Assembly (NCBI GenBank): GCA_022828595.1
Contig: JAKGHH010000004.1
Location: 51,386,922 to 51,450,921 of the forward strand
Direction of reading: 5' to 3'
DNA: 64,000 bases
DNA from: Nelumbo lutea
Lineage: Eukaryota > Streptophyta > Magnoliopsida > Proteales > Nelumbonaceae
The translations under genes and the position numbers were made by a program. Below are positions 1 to 11,072 of this stretch, one piece after another. Position 1 is the stretch's first letter; the number at the start of each line of letters is the position of its first letter. Under the pieces are notes generated by a model. The model searched no databases. It saw nothing but the letters and a program-made list of their open reading frames with translations, and was not told the origin of the DNA.

Positions 1-120
1 AGATATTAATAATAATAACTAAGTGAATATTAACAATCATTTGTATTTATAACAAAATACAATGAAGTGTAATTAGTGAAACCGGTAACACTTATTCACT
101 TGTTGCCACTTTAACAATAG

Positions 121-490
121 TCTATAATTATTGTTAGTGAAATTATTATAGGCAATAATTACATAATTTTTGCTAATATAATTGACAATAATTAATTAGA
201 ATTGTTCTGCCAAAAATTGGCAACAATTATATGGTTGTCTTTATTTCATTGATAATTGTTACAAAAAATGGTAATAAGCAATAATCACTCGATTGTTGCC
301 TATGCTTTAACAGTAATTAGTGTGTGTGTTTCCTATGACATATAGGCAATAATTGCATAATTATTGTTAATACAATTGGTAACAATTAAATAAATTGTTT
401 TGTCAACAATTAGCAATAATTATATGATTGTCTTTATTCCACTAGAATTGTTACAAAAAATAGTTATAAGCAATAATTGATCAATTGTTG
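121..490. repeat. AT-rich tandem repeat, period about 194 bp
   Basis: Two adjacent units share the same order of short motifs. The phrase GGCAATAATT(A/G)CATAATT starts at 151 and again at 345, and ATATG(G/A)TTGTCTTTATT recurs at the same spacing, giving a period near 194 bp. A decayed third unit continues at about 2636-2760, on the other side of the hAT insertion, so the array was continuous before that insertion. No coding potential is visible. It may be subterminal repeat DNA of the Harbinger-type element that follows, which is inference. Confidence 0.6.
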
Positions 491-1044
491 CCTATACTTA
501 GAGGTGTAAAGTGGGTCAGGCCGGGTTGCAAGCTGTTCTATGGGCTTGGGCCGTGCTGGGCTGGGCCATAGTGCGGCCTTGGGTCTGTGCTGAACTGAGT
601 TAGACTAATTTTTTGATATTTTTTGAAAATTTTGATTTCTTTACTAAGTAAAAGTGTAAAACTAAAATATTAAACTATCCTTTGAACTTTGGAAACTATA
701 TAAAAAATTAATAAATGAGAAATCTAAGTTATCTAACACATAAATGAAAAAAAATACTTAACCAAATTGAAATAAGAATGATGGAATAACAAATTGGAAT
801 TAAAATAGAAATTTTATTTCATTAAAATTTGAGTGATACAAATTACAAATACAAGAATTAGATCATTGGATACTTAGATGAATGAAATATGAAAATGGAA
901 TAAATTAATAAAATATAAAAAATACAATATAGTAACAAATTTAAAATACAAAATTACATTGTTAAAAAATTTAAAAAATATCAAATAAATTAAAAAAATT
1001 ACAATAATTTAAAAAAATAAAAAATTCTATACAACTAGTCAACT

Positions 1045-2046
1045 TCATGAATCAAGACTTTCATCTTCTATTTCAGGTGAAATATCCAGTGTAGTATCAT
1101 GCCCTCCTTTGTCTTGTAATCTATCTTCTGCTTCTACCCAATCCTTGAAGTAGATGCACATCTCTATGCTTTCATCGTTCATGCAGCTTCTCTTGTCATC
1201 CAACACCCTGATACCTACACTAAAACAAGACTCTGATGGAAATGTAGACAACAGAGGGGTTAGTAGATCACATGCCATGGAGGCGAGAACTGAATAATTT
1301 TTTGAATGTTCATTCCACCAAGCAAAAATATCAAAATTATTTGATACTTCACCTAAATTAGAAAAAAATGTTCGTAAATAAAAATTAAGTTCAATAAATG
1401 AACTTGTTGTAGAAGTAGTAGATTTCTGCCTTCTACTTATTAAATAAAAAAGTTTTTCTCTTCTACTACTGGGCTCAAGGTCAGATTATTTCTTACAACT
1501 TTACGTTCATATAAACTGTACATTTCAAATAACAAATTATTAATTTATTTTTTATTTCCTATATCAATATTCATATTTTCACAGTATGATTCAAGTAAAA
1601 TATCTAAACCATCTTTCCTAATCCTAGGGTCTAATATTGTAGCTAAACAACAAAGGGAAGAAATATTCTCCCAATATTTTTTAAATTTATTTTCCATTAG
1701 TTCACAATACATTGAAATTGTAGATTATTTCAATATTTTGCAAAACAATCACTAATTAACATTAATTGATAATGTAAATTACAATTAGTTGGATTAAAAA
1801 TTCTTGATAATTCATTAATTGCATCCTAAAAATGTTTATAGAGACTGCCATTTCCCAGTCTTCCTCAAATATCATATCATTAGGCATTTTTGAATTATAA
1901 AAATTAGTAAGAATTTGTTTATGAGAAATACAACTTTCTAACATAGCATAGGTATAATTGCACCTATGTTTTACATCTAATATAAAGTGTTTATATTTTA
2001 AACCATAATTTTGACATAAATATTTAAATTCTTGTTTTCTTGCCCC

Positions 2047-2098
<52 letters not shown>

Positions 2099-2520
2099 CA
2101 ATTTATAATTTTAGAAATATGAGTTGAAATAATATTAAAGGCATCTTGAAGACATAAATTTAAAATGTGACATGCACATTTGATATAAAATAATTTGCCA
2201 TTTAAACATGGTCTTAATTGAGATTTTAAAATATTTATTGCAAAATCATTATTGCTGGCATTGTTAAAAATTAATAGAAAATAATTTATTTTCTATTCCA
2301 TAAGCATGCAAAGTATTTAAAATACTTGCAGCAATAGTTGGGCCAGTATGTGGCCATTCAAGCCATGTAAAACTTAAAATTCTTCTATTTAAAAGCCAAT
2401 TTTATCAATGAAATGGTCGGTAACACAAATATAACTTATATTAAATTTAGATGTCCAAACATCAAAAGTAATTGCAACATTAGAATTAAGATTTGATAAC
2501 AAAAAAATTAAATTTTATTT
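1045..2520 (-). pseudogene. hAT transposase relic (RNase H-like core plus hATC dimerisation domain)
   Basis: Reading the minus strand from about 2520 downwards gives, in several frames, the conserved hAT blocks in order. TFDVWTS and a following ICVTDHFID block lie near 2400-2500, an NNASNNDFA block near 2230-2260, a CACHILNLCLQDAF block near 2130-2180, and a DVKHRCNYTYAML block near 1940-1985. The C-terminal dimerisation segment follows at 1045-1320 (ACDLLTPLLSTFPSESCFS, then VLDDKRS and a final acidic tail). Stop codons, frameshifts and an expanded TA tract at 2050-2095 interrupt it. The family role is cut-and-paste transposition by a nuclear protein; this copy cannot make an active enzyme. 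Confidence 0.85.
2050..2095. repeat. (TA)n microsatellite inside the hAT transposase relic
   Basis: An uninterrupted TA dinucleotide run of about 46 bp lies between two recognisable hAT transposase blocks, so it expanded within former coding sequence. Confidence 0.95.
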
Positions 2521-2635
2521 ATATGAATAAAAAAATTTTAAAGCATCCAATCTAATAGTATTCCTAGAACCTTTTTTTACATTATGGGTTTATAGAATTA
2601 TGCGGCCCAGCCCAATTTACACCTCTACCTATACA

Positions 2636-2984
2636 TTAGCAACAATTAGTACATTTGTTTCCATTGACATATATGACTACAATTAGCAAATTGTTGCAAA
2701 AATCCCTTTTTGGCTATAATTAATAGTATCTGTTCAAAATAATGTATATTAGGCCACAATAGGATTTTAGTGTTGCGAAAAGACAATCTCAACAACAATT
2801 AAATCAACCGTTACTATACATTCTCATTTGAAACTATTGATTGTAATTAAAAACTTTTAACCACACCACTATCGACAACAACCAACTTGGTTGTAACTAA
2901 AACCTTTAGGAACAATTTTCTATCATTGCTAACGTTTTTAAAAACTTTGCAAATCTCCTGAGGCAAAGAGGATTGTTAAAAAAT
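2636..2984. other. AT-rich non-coding stretch
   Basis: It continues the 194-bp repeat motifs (TTTCCATTGACATATATGAC, TAGCAAATTGTTGC) and then becomes unique AT-rich sequence up to the Harbinger relic. Nothing coding is visible. Confidence 0.5.
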
Positions 2985-3980
2985 ATGCATGAGGTAATAG
3001 TTGAGGAGTCTTTAGTGTTTTACTTACTAATAGTTCGCCATAATGAAAGGAATAGATTGATGGCTAAGCATTTTCAACACTCATCATGGACTATTAATAC
3101 ACATTTTAAAAAAGTTGTTAAAGTTATTTGTAGCTTGGGAGGAGAGCTCCTAAGTCCACCAACATTTACTAAAATACCTACATACATCAAGGGCTAGCTT
3201 TGAGAGTTTTTTTCCCAATGTTCAATGACTGTATAGGTGCAATAGATGACACACATGTTAGTCCATGTATGTCTACTAAGAAGCAAGTTCCATATAGCGA
3301 AAAGAAAAAGTTGTATACTTCAAATGTACTGGCAGCATGTTCATCAGACATGCAATTTACATTTGTGTTGATTGGATGGGAATGTTCAACACATGATTCA
3401 AGGTTACTTGTTGACGCATTTCAAATCTTGTTCATAAGTTCTGAACCCCTCCACCAGGTTCAATTTAATTTTATTTACATACCTTAAATAGATTAGTTCC
3501 CCTTAAAATACTTTTGCATTCAATATTTTCTTTTACAAATTGCAAGGAAGTACTACCTCGTAGAATCTAGATTTGCTAATGCATCTAGATATCTTACTCC
3601 TTGTCTTGGAATGAGATATCATTTGAGTGAGGTTAGCCATCAATCGGGTAGATTTAGGAAAAAGGAAGATTTGTTCAACTTAACCCATGCTTCACTAAGG
3701 AATGCCATTGAATGATGCATTGGTGGATTGAAGGGGATGTTCTTCATCATAAAGAATATGTCTCCTTATGATCTACAATTTTAGAGGTACATATATAGTG
3801 GTAGGTTGCTTTATTACTTATAAATTCATAAAGAGAGAAGCAAGGGCATGATTCAATTCAGAGTTAGAGGGATGGGAAGTTGAAAACCTAATGGCTAGCT
3901 CAGATGAAGATGAAAGTTTTGGTAGTGAAAAGGATGAAGGGGAAGGTTCTACAAATAATGTGGAGATATCTACCATTTGA
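2985..3980 (+). pseudogene. PIF/Harbinger-type DDE transposase relic (DDE_Tnp_4 family)
   Basis: The order of motifs matches plant Harbinger transposases (HARBI1/ALP1-like nuclease). An N-terminal block is at 2985-3197. The catalytic block with DCIGAIDDTH is at 3230-3260, then NVLAACSSDMQFTFVLIGWE and DSRLLVDAF. The block KYYLVESRFAN with LGMRYHLSE and FNLTHASLRNAIE follows at 3548-3720. A short intron probably lies near 3458-3547, at the usual place between the DSR and YYLVD blocks. A frameshift occurs between 3197 and 3200, and stops occur at about 3714 and 3782. An acidic tail can be read to 3980. No convincing terminal repeats were found. It is non-functional; the family nuclease cuts DNA for TWA-specific transposition. 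Confidence 0.82.
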
Positions 3981-4230
3981 GAGAATATTGCTAATGTTCT
4001 ATGGAAGAGATACTAGCAACATCGCCATTGTTAGTTTTCTTTCTTTTATTTCCATGTTAGTGGTGTTAGAAACTTTTTTGGTTTGAATTTATTATGACTT
4101 AATACTATTTGTTATGTGTTGGCATGCGTATAGATTATTGTATGCTTGAATTAGGTTAGGACTTCATTGGCTTTTTTAATATATATGCATATCTTCATAT
4201 AATGTGATTTTTGAAATTGTAGTAGGGGGA

Positions 4231-4647
4231 ATGGGTGATACAATTGCAACTCCATTATGTTCATGCAGAAAGGTTGATATGACACTACACAAGGCTAAAA
4301 CTGAAGCAACTTATGGCAGATGTTTCTTTCGTTGCCCGATAAGAGGGGACCATAGGGAATCATTCACATGGGTTGATCAATATTTAGGAGAGCAACCACC
4401 AATAAGAATTTGGGAAGGGAATGTTATGACTACTCATGGCAACGATGGGTGTGAAACCACAAAGAAATTGATTTTATTGGCTTGTTGCGGGTGCAACTAG
4501 ACTTGTTCATGGGTCGGGCTAGGGCTTTCCCTCTACATTAAAATAATATGCTTAGGCCCGAGCCCGACCATCGGGCCTAGGTCTTAAGTCCAAGCCTGGC
4601 CAGAAATTTGGAAAAAAGATTTTTTCCTTTTTAATTTAATTAAAAAC

Positions 4648-4687
<40 letters not shown>

Positions 4688-5001
4688 ACATCAAAACCTA
4701 AAAAATAATGAAAGATCTCATTATTACTTAAAAAAAGAGAAGAAAAATAAAGAAATATATATATATGCTTTTTTATTATATAATATATTATCAAGTCGGG
4801 GTCATACTTTTTTGAGAAAGCTCAAGCCCAGCCTGAAAAAAGATTGGGCTCGATATTTTAGGCCCAAGCCCAAGCCCGACTTAAATCAGGCCAGCCCGTC
4901 AGGCTACGCAGCCCATGAACAGGTCTAGGTGCAACATGATTTGTTTCATATGTTGGCTATTACTTGGAATGGTTCTCTTCACCATCAAGTTATCAAGGTA
5001 G
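4231..5001 (+). pseudogene. GRF-type zinc-finger small protein, interrupted by a hAT MITE
   Basis: From ATG 4231 an 89-codon frame runs to 4497 and is stopped by TAG, which is the first three bases of the inserted MITE (4498-4927). It contains the GRF finger pattern: CSC near residue 10, then ATYGRCFFRCP and a following FTWVDQYL. The last expected cysteine of the finger is not obvious. Beyond the MITE and its duplicated target, the same frame resumes at 4936 for 21 codons to TAG 4999-5001 and is strongly hydrophobic, like a membrane tail. Plant GRF-finger proteins of this small size often end in a hydrophobic or coiled-coil tail. The role is unknown; a DNA/RNA-binding finger is inferred from family. 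It may be a mobile-element passenger rather than a host gene. Confidence 0.6.
4498..4927. mobile_element. hAT-type MITE, 430 bp, perfect 8-bp TSD
   Basis: TIRs are TAGACTTGTTCATGGG at the left and its near-perfect inverse CCCATGAACAGGTCTA at the right. The 8-bp duplication GGTGCAAC is exact (4490-4497 and 4928-4935). The interior is non-coding with GC-rich subterminal GGGCCCGAGCCC-like motifs and a TA run near 4650-4681. It interrupts the GRF-finger ORF. Confidence 0.92.
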
Positions 5002-5323
5002 ATATTGACTCAGCACATACCACTTACCATTGGACCTTCCTATATATATTGTAGTAGCTTTACAAAGCATTTTGTGGTAGTAATCATATGCTTGGTTCAT
5101 ACATGATTCAAACTACAACCTCTTATGTTGTATGATTTTTGTTAGTAGCATTTATCTGAGTTTTGTTAAGTGATACTTCTTACTAATTTCTTGCTCTCTC
5201 TCCCTCTTTCTCTATTGATTAATGATGGTGTTAGAAGTGATATATTTGTTATTCATGGATAATATATTTGTCATCTTTGATAACATTTAGTATTCAAATG
5301 TTGATTTTATTTTATTCATAATA
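5002..5323. other. Non-coding stretch before the gypsy element
   Basis: No ORF, terminal repeat or known repeat was recognised here. It may be the 3' flank of the GRF/Harbinger relic. Confidence 0.4.
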
Positions 5324-5912
5324 GGTTTTAATGAGGGATAATTTGGTCCTCTGAATGACATCATGACACATGGCATCCCTGAACAACTAGATGACACTTC
5401 AGCACTGAGTAAGCAGATCACCTCGACAGAGTAGCTAGCAACACCTTGTATAGGGCTGACCTATATTACCATAGCCTGACTGACCTAAGGGACCTCGGTG
5501 TAAGGAGCAACCTCCTCTAAGGACCGACTGAGTTGACTTTGGTACAGGTAGCAACCTACGTGACGTGCTCGTTGACTTACTTTTTAAGCCCATTATCAAG
5601 GCCACTCTTTAAGCCCGTTATCAAAACCGAATTCTCTGAGAATGACAGTGCTCGGTCGTTAATCCCGCCTATCCACATCGTCTGCATCAGAGTTGATCGA
5701 ATGGACCTTAGCCTTATGTGTGGATCACGTAACTAATAGAGATATTCTCTCCGAATATAGCGGGAGCGGTTCTCTGGGAATCTTGGACCCATAACAAGAG
5801 GCCTCCAGCCCCTCACACCTATATAAAGGCATCACTTTCTTGAGAGAAGGCACGTGCGACTCAGCTCTCGCATACTCTGACCTTCTAGCATTCTAATTCC
5901 CTCTAAAACTTC

Positions 5913-6057
5913 TGTTGAAATAACTTAGTTTATTTTAAGTTTAGTGGCACAAGGGAACCTTTGTAATTTTATTCTCTCCTCTCTTTTCTCTCTTCTCTCT
6001 TCTCCTTCGTCTCTTCTCTTTATTTTGGAATCATACCATCTCAGTACCAAGAAAACA
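5913..6057 (+). repeat. Nested copia 5' LTR, internally deleted
   Basis: 145 bp, colinear with the 3' LTR except for one gap of about 93 bp that removes its promoter core. It is followed directly by the primer-binding site. Confidence 0.88.
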
Positions 6058-6229
6058 TGGTATCAGAGTGGCAGATCCAATCTTAGGTCCAGGGTGGCAA
6101 ATCCAATCTTCTTTCATTTTTTGTCTATTACTGATCGAACCATAGAACTAGATCTCTGGTGGACATGTGAGGAAGCTCATTGCAAGACAACTCTTTCCTC
6201 TTGGTGGCTAGGTCTAGTGCTGAACCCCC

Positions 6230-8171
6230 CACCACATGTTGTGTGCTACCTATCTTATCAACTGTGTGCCATCCCGCTTGTTAGGGTACAAGGCCCCACA
6301 TCAACTCCTTTTTCCCAAGGCTTTTCTCTTCTCTATTCCTATCAGTGTGTTTGGTTGTTGTTGTTTTGTCCAGGACCTTTCTCCTACTGATGGAAAACTT
6401 GATCCTCATACCATTCATTGTGTCTTCTTGGGTTATCCTTCTTCCCAAAATGGCTATCGATGTTTTAATCCTATTTCCAAGAAGTACTATGTCCCTATGG
6501 ATGTGTCATTCTTTGAAAGTGACCCTTTTTTCCCGGTTTCTCCTCAGGGGGAGAATAAGGTGGAGGAGAAACCAGTCCAGGTTCAGGTTCTCCCTTCTTT
6601 ACCTGACCCTCCTCCATTCCGTGTTTTAAATTGTCGCAAGAGCCAACTAAATTCAAGAGCTGTGGAGCAACTTGAAACTGTACCGCAAACACCATCAGAT
6701 TCATCGGAGACAGATCATATCCAACCCGGTACTATCATTCTTATTGATGTTCCTGGTCCTCTTCCCATAGATATTCCTTTTGGTGATGACCTTGACATTC
6801 CCATTACAAAAAGGAAGGGAGTTAGGTCTTGTATCACCAAGTATCCTATTACCCATTTTGTTACCTACAGGAACATCTCACCCTCCTTATTTGAAGGTAA
6901 GGAACCGATAGGGTGCAAGTGGGTATTCACAGTAAAGCACAAGGTTGATGGCACAATAGAAAGGTACAAGACTAGGTTGGTGGCAAAAGGATTTACCTAG
7001 GTATATGGTGTAGATTATGCAGAGACTTATGCCCCAGTAGCCAAGATGAACTCCATTAGAGTCATTTTCTCCCTTGTGACAAATCTTGATTGGGATTTTC
7101 ATCAGCTAGACATTAAAAATGCCTTCTTGAATGGAGACCTTGAGGATGAGGTGTACATGGTCCAACCTCCTGGATTTAGTGCCCAAGGCAAAGAGCAGAA
7201 AGTGTCCAGACTAAAGAATTTTGTATGGTCTGAAGCAATCTCCGAGATCTTGGTTCAACAAATTTCATCTAGCTATATAGCAGGTTGGTTACAAACAATG
7301 TTAAGACTGACCATACTCTATTTGTGAAAAGAGGGGAAGGAAAGATTGCAACATTGATAGTGTATGTTGATGGCATAGTGATCATAGGTGACTGGAAGGT
7401 TGAAATTCAGAGATTGAAAGATTTCTTAACTACTAAATTTGAGGTGAAGGATCTAGGTGCCCTTCGATATTTCCTTGAAATTGAAGTGGCCCATTCTCAA
7501 AAGGGGATATTCATTTCTTAGAGAAAATACATCTTAGATCTGTTAAGGATACAAGAAAAGTAGGGGTTTAGCCAACTGACTCTCCCATTGGTCCAAATCA
7601 CAAACTGGGTGACTATTGTGGTGAATTTGTCAAAGATGTAAAACAATTCAAGAGACTTGTGGGAAGGCTCCTTTATTTATCCATGACCAAGCCAGACATT
7701 GCTTATGTAGTTGGTGTTCTTAGTCAGTTCATGCACACTCCTAAGACCACACACTTAGAGGCAGTAGAAAGAATACTCAGATACCTAAAGAGGTTTCTTG
7801 GAGTTGGTTTGTTATACCAAATGAATGGTCATTTGAATATTGAAATCTATACAGATACTGATTGGGTTGGATCAGTTGATGATAGAAAGTCTGCTAGAGG
7901 GTATTGTTCTTTTATGGGAGGAAACCTAGTCACATGGAGAAGCAAGAAACAAAATGTGGTGGATAGATTTAGTGCTGAAGTTGAATATAGAGCAATGTCC
8001 CATGGGGTGGCTGAATGTATGTGGATAAAGAATCTGTTGAACGAATTGGGTTTTCCTGTTGATGGACTTATGTCCTTGTATTGTGATAACAAGGCTGCCA
8101 TCAATATTGCAGCCAACCTAGTTCTTCATGATAGAACTAAGCATATAGAGGTCGGTAAAACACTTCATTAG
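6230..8171 (+). pseudogene. Nested copia pol relic (integrase tail, reverse transcriptase, RNase H)
   Basis: Positions 6230-6560 carry the end of integrase and its linker (CVFLGYPSSQNGYRCF). Reverse transcriptase starts near 6895 (PIGCKWVFTVKHKVDG) and continues with YAETYAPVAKMNSIR and IKNAFLNGDLEDEVYM to about 7200. The frame then breaks with a deletion at about 7220-7285. The catalytic YVDD box is YVDG near 7362. RNase H is at 7659-8171 (YTDTDWVGS, YCDNKAAINIA). In-frame TAG stops at 6998 and 7519 look like CAG codons changed by C-to-T. The enzyme would copy element RNA into DNA; this copy is dead. Confidence 0.9.
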
Positions 8172-8319
8172 AGAGAAAATTGTTAATGGAGAAGTTTGCA
8201 CCCCACATGTGAGTTCCAAAGAGCAATTGGCAAATATATTTACAAAAGTCACTCGCAACATGATGATTTATGTGACAAGTTGGGCATGATTGACATCTAC
8301 GTCCCAACTTGTGGGGTAG

Positions 8320-8557
8320 TGTTGAAATAACTTAGTTTCTTTTAAGTTTAGTGTTGCAAGGGCATATTTATAATTTTATTCTTTCTTTTTTCTGTATGGT
8401 CGCCCTAGTATAAATACCAATTAAACTGGCGCTGCTAGTTGACTTTTGTCTCTCCCAATTCTGTCTCTCTCCTCTCTTTTCTCTTTTCTCTCTTCTCTCT
8501 TCTCCTTCTTCTCTCCTCTCTGTTCTGGAATCATACCATCTCAACACCAAGAAAATA
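8320..8557 (+). repeat. Nested copia 3' LTR
   Basis: 238 bp, starting TGTTGAAATAA and ending AAGAAAATA just before the ACTTC duplication. A TATA-like TATAAATACC lies at about 8410 and a pyrimidine-rich CTCTTCTC tract follows. Confidence 0.9.
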
Positions 8558-8883
8558 ACTTCCAACTCGCTGACTTAAGAATTGAAGTTCCCACCCTGGG
8601 TAAAAGCAACCTGGGCACTCTAATACTGTTTCCATGCAGGTCTCCACAGAGAATTACACAGTTTGTCAATTAACTTACCTCGACATCCGAGCTACCCCCT
8701 AGCTTGAACTTACTCAGCTTGGCATCTGAGTCACTCCCTAGCAAGGAATTCTCCAACTCGGCATCCAAGTCACCTGCCAACAGAGAGTTGTCAGATTGTG
8801 CATCATCAATTGGCCCCATTTGTGGGAACCACAACAAAATCTAAGTTTTCTCACCTATCTTCATCACTATCACTACAATATCA

Positions 8884-10680
8884 ATGGCTTCTTCAAGAAA
8901 CCAACCTTCCAACAACAATAACAACTAGGTCACTGGGGGCAGGACTAGGTTGTACCACTCCCTGAGCTCCCCTCAATGGCCATCGAACAACTCACGGTGC
9001 CCTTGTCCCTACCAGGCATTCTAATTGTGCCAAACCCGGCTTTTCCATTGCATCAGGTGAACATGCCTCTCCCTCCAGTTGAGCCCATAGTGGCTCTTGT
9101 TGTAATTGATGTGTGCTAATTCCATGAGTTGGTGCAGTATATTTGGGAAATTAACTTACAGATGAGAATATGGGAGGAATTATTTGCTATCCTGGTAGGG
9201 ATACAACAGCCACAACCGCAACAATAGCAGCAGCCATAATAGAAGAGTTGAGCTGAGCTATAACACCCAATGGGACCGAGGCCATTAGCTCGACTAAAGG
9301 GTCCCAAAGGAGGCACCGTAGTCACACACGCCATGCTTCAAGGAAGAGTCAGCTCGCCTCGGCCACAAGTGAGGCAGAGAAAAAACAAGAGAAGGAGACC
9401 AGCCAGATTGGTACCTCGCTAGCACAACCTATATCCCGCACCTCGCCACTGGCAGTCGACATCCTCGCCACATCACGACCTAAAGACTTCAAGGCCCCCA
9501 GTCTAGAATCCTATGATGGAACAATAGACCCCATCGACCACCTAGACAGTATCCAAGCCCTAATGCAATTACACGATGCAAACAATGAGAGCCTGTGCAT
9601 GGACTTCCGATGACTTTCCGAGCCACAACTCGGATGTGGTACTCGGGATTGGCCATAGACTCCATAAGAAGGTGGAACCAGTTTACCAATCTATTCAACA
9701 CACTTTGCAACAAGTAGGAGACTGAAATTGGCGACGTGTTTACTAAAAATCGTTCAAAAGCTAGACTAGAAACTTTGGGATTACATAAAAATGTTCAATT
9801 TGGAGCGACTACAAGTTCTTAACCTTGATCCAACCGTTCAGCTCACTATAGTGGTCAGTGGCATTCAACATCCAAACTTATGATGGGAAGTTGAGTTGAA
9901 CCCTCCAACTTCTATGGAGGAGTTGCTTAACCAAGCAACCAAGTTCACAAAGGCTGAAGAGGCGCTTGGATCCCGATTAGAGATGAATGGAAAGCGAAAA
10001 AGGACTGAAGAAGAATCAAGAAATAGTAAGCAGTGCCGGAAGAGTAAGTCGCCAAGACATAGCAGGTCACCTTGAACCTGACACAGTAGGTCGCCACGGA
10101 GAAGCAAGTCTCCACAGAAAGGCATCCGGTCTTCAAGACGATGTCATCGAACTCCCCCTGTACAAAATAGGAATTATATTGCCCTCAATGCCAAAAGAGG
10201 GGAAATTTTAATGCCAATAAAGATGGCCGAATATGTGAGGTGGGCACCTAGGATGAGAGGTGACCCCACCAATAGAAACCCAAATAAATATTGTCACTTC
10301 CACCGTAATATAGGCCACGACATTGAAAATTATCGTAACCTCAAGGATAAGATCGAGGAGTTTATCCATTGAGGTTACCTGAAACAATTCATCAAGAGAG
10401 AAGACAGAAGCTGACCTGCCGAACAACCCGAAGATGTAGCATAGTCAAGTAGACATCAAGATACCTAGAGACCCATCACTAGTAGAGTGGCCTGTCTGTG
10501 GTGTCATCAATATGATCACAGGCGGATCGACTGTAGTAGGATGCACCACCTCAACAGGCAGAAGTTCAGTTTGGAATCTCGAACACAATGGAGAGAATCC
10601 ACCGAAGCACTCATGTAGAGAAGTAATCCATTTCACAAAAGATGATGTGGGATCCAATACCCGCATGATGGCGCCCTTGT
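8884..10680 (+). pseudogene. Gypsy-1 gag relic
   Basis: A start ATG (MASSRNQPSNNNN) lies at 8884. Further on, frames give a capsid-like block around 9480-9600 and a helical segment MEELLNQATKFTKAEEAL at about 9913-9966. The zinc-knuckle-like CHFHRNIGHDIENYRNLKD lies at about 10290-10350, with the final cysteine changed to tyrosine. Many stops and frameshifts interrupt it. The gag of this lineage forms the virus-like particle and binds the element RNA. Confidence 0.7.
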
Positions 10681-11072
10681 GGTTAAACTAACAATAAATG
10701 ACTTTGAAGTAAAATGAATTATGGTCAACTCAGGTAGTTTGGCCAACATTATCTTCCTGGATGCATTTGAACAAACAGAGCTTGACAAGAAAGACTTATA
10801 GCCAGCCGATGTCCCCTTGGTTGGCTTCAGTGGAGAGGTAGTTGGGCCCCTAGGCCAGGTGCGGGTTCCAGTGGTGGCGGGCTCAATGCCAAACTCGGTG
10901 CGATTCGATCATGATTTCCTAGTGGTTGCGACCCCCTCACCCTACAATGCCATTTTGGGCCGACCTATCTTGCATGCCCTCTGAGCGGTAGTGTTGACCT
11001 ACAATTTGGCGATGAAGTTTCCAACATCCAGTTGAGTAGGAGTCATGCGAGGCGATCAACTCAGGCCTCGCA
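10681..11072 (+). pseudogene. Gypsy-1 aspartic protease relic, truncated
   Basis: The same block is present in the second gypsy element on the minus strand near 53600-54000. The shared core here includes VGFSGEVVGPLGQVRVPV and FLVVATPSPYNAILGRPI. The catalytic D-S/T-G motif has become NSGS, with asparagine for aspartate. The frame ends at about 11072, where reverse transcriptase, RNase H and integrase are missing and the antisense ORF relic begins. Confidence 0.72.

Larger units (their letters stand above)
499..2627 (-). mobile_element. hAT DNA transposon, decayed, with TIRs and 8-bp TSD
   Basis: The ends are inverted repeats: TAGAGGTGTAAA at the left and TTTACACCTCTA at the right, both followed inward by GGGC-rich subterminal sequence. 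They are flanked by 8-bp target duplications CCTATACT (491-498) and CCTATACA (2628-2635), 7 of 8 matching. TIR type, 8-bp duplication and an internal hAT transposase relic on the minus strand agree. Length is 2129 bp, short for an autonomous hAT, so an internal deletion that removed the N-terminal BED finger is likely. It is inserted in the 194-bp repeat array. Confidence 0.88.
5913..8557 (+). mobile_element. Ty1/copia LTR retrotransposon nested in gypsy-1 LTR, TSD ACTTC
   Basis: LTRs start TGTTGAAATAACTTAGTTT and end CCAAGAAAA(C/T)A. The 5' LTR (5913-6057, 145 bp) lacks about 93 bp present in the 3' LTR (8320-8557, 238 bp), including the segment with TATAAATACC. The 5-bp duplication ACTTC is exact (5908-5912 and 8558-8562). 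The initiator-methionine-type primer site TGGTATCAGAG follows at 6058, and a purine-rich tract (GTGGGGTAG) precedes the 3' LTR. Gag, protease and most of integrase are deleted. It inserted after the gypsy element. Confidence 0.92.
5329..8808 (+). repeat. Gypsy-1 5' LTR, split by the nested copia element
   Basis: The two LTR pieces (5329-5912 and 8558-8808) align end to end with 12072-12880 once the copia insertion and one copy of ACTTC are discounted. A TATA-like TATATAAAGG lies near 5820, matching the same position in the 3' LTR, and marks the LTR promoter. Confidence 0.9.

Noticed and set aside
5944..6390. A 148-codon frame at the start of the nested copia
   Set aside because: It spans the LTR end, primer site and deleted interior. 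Only the integrase tail after about 6230, in another frame, is real.
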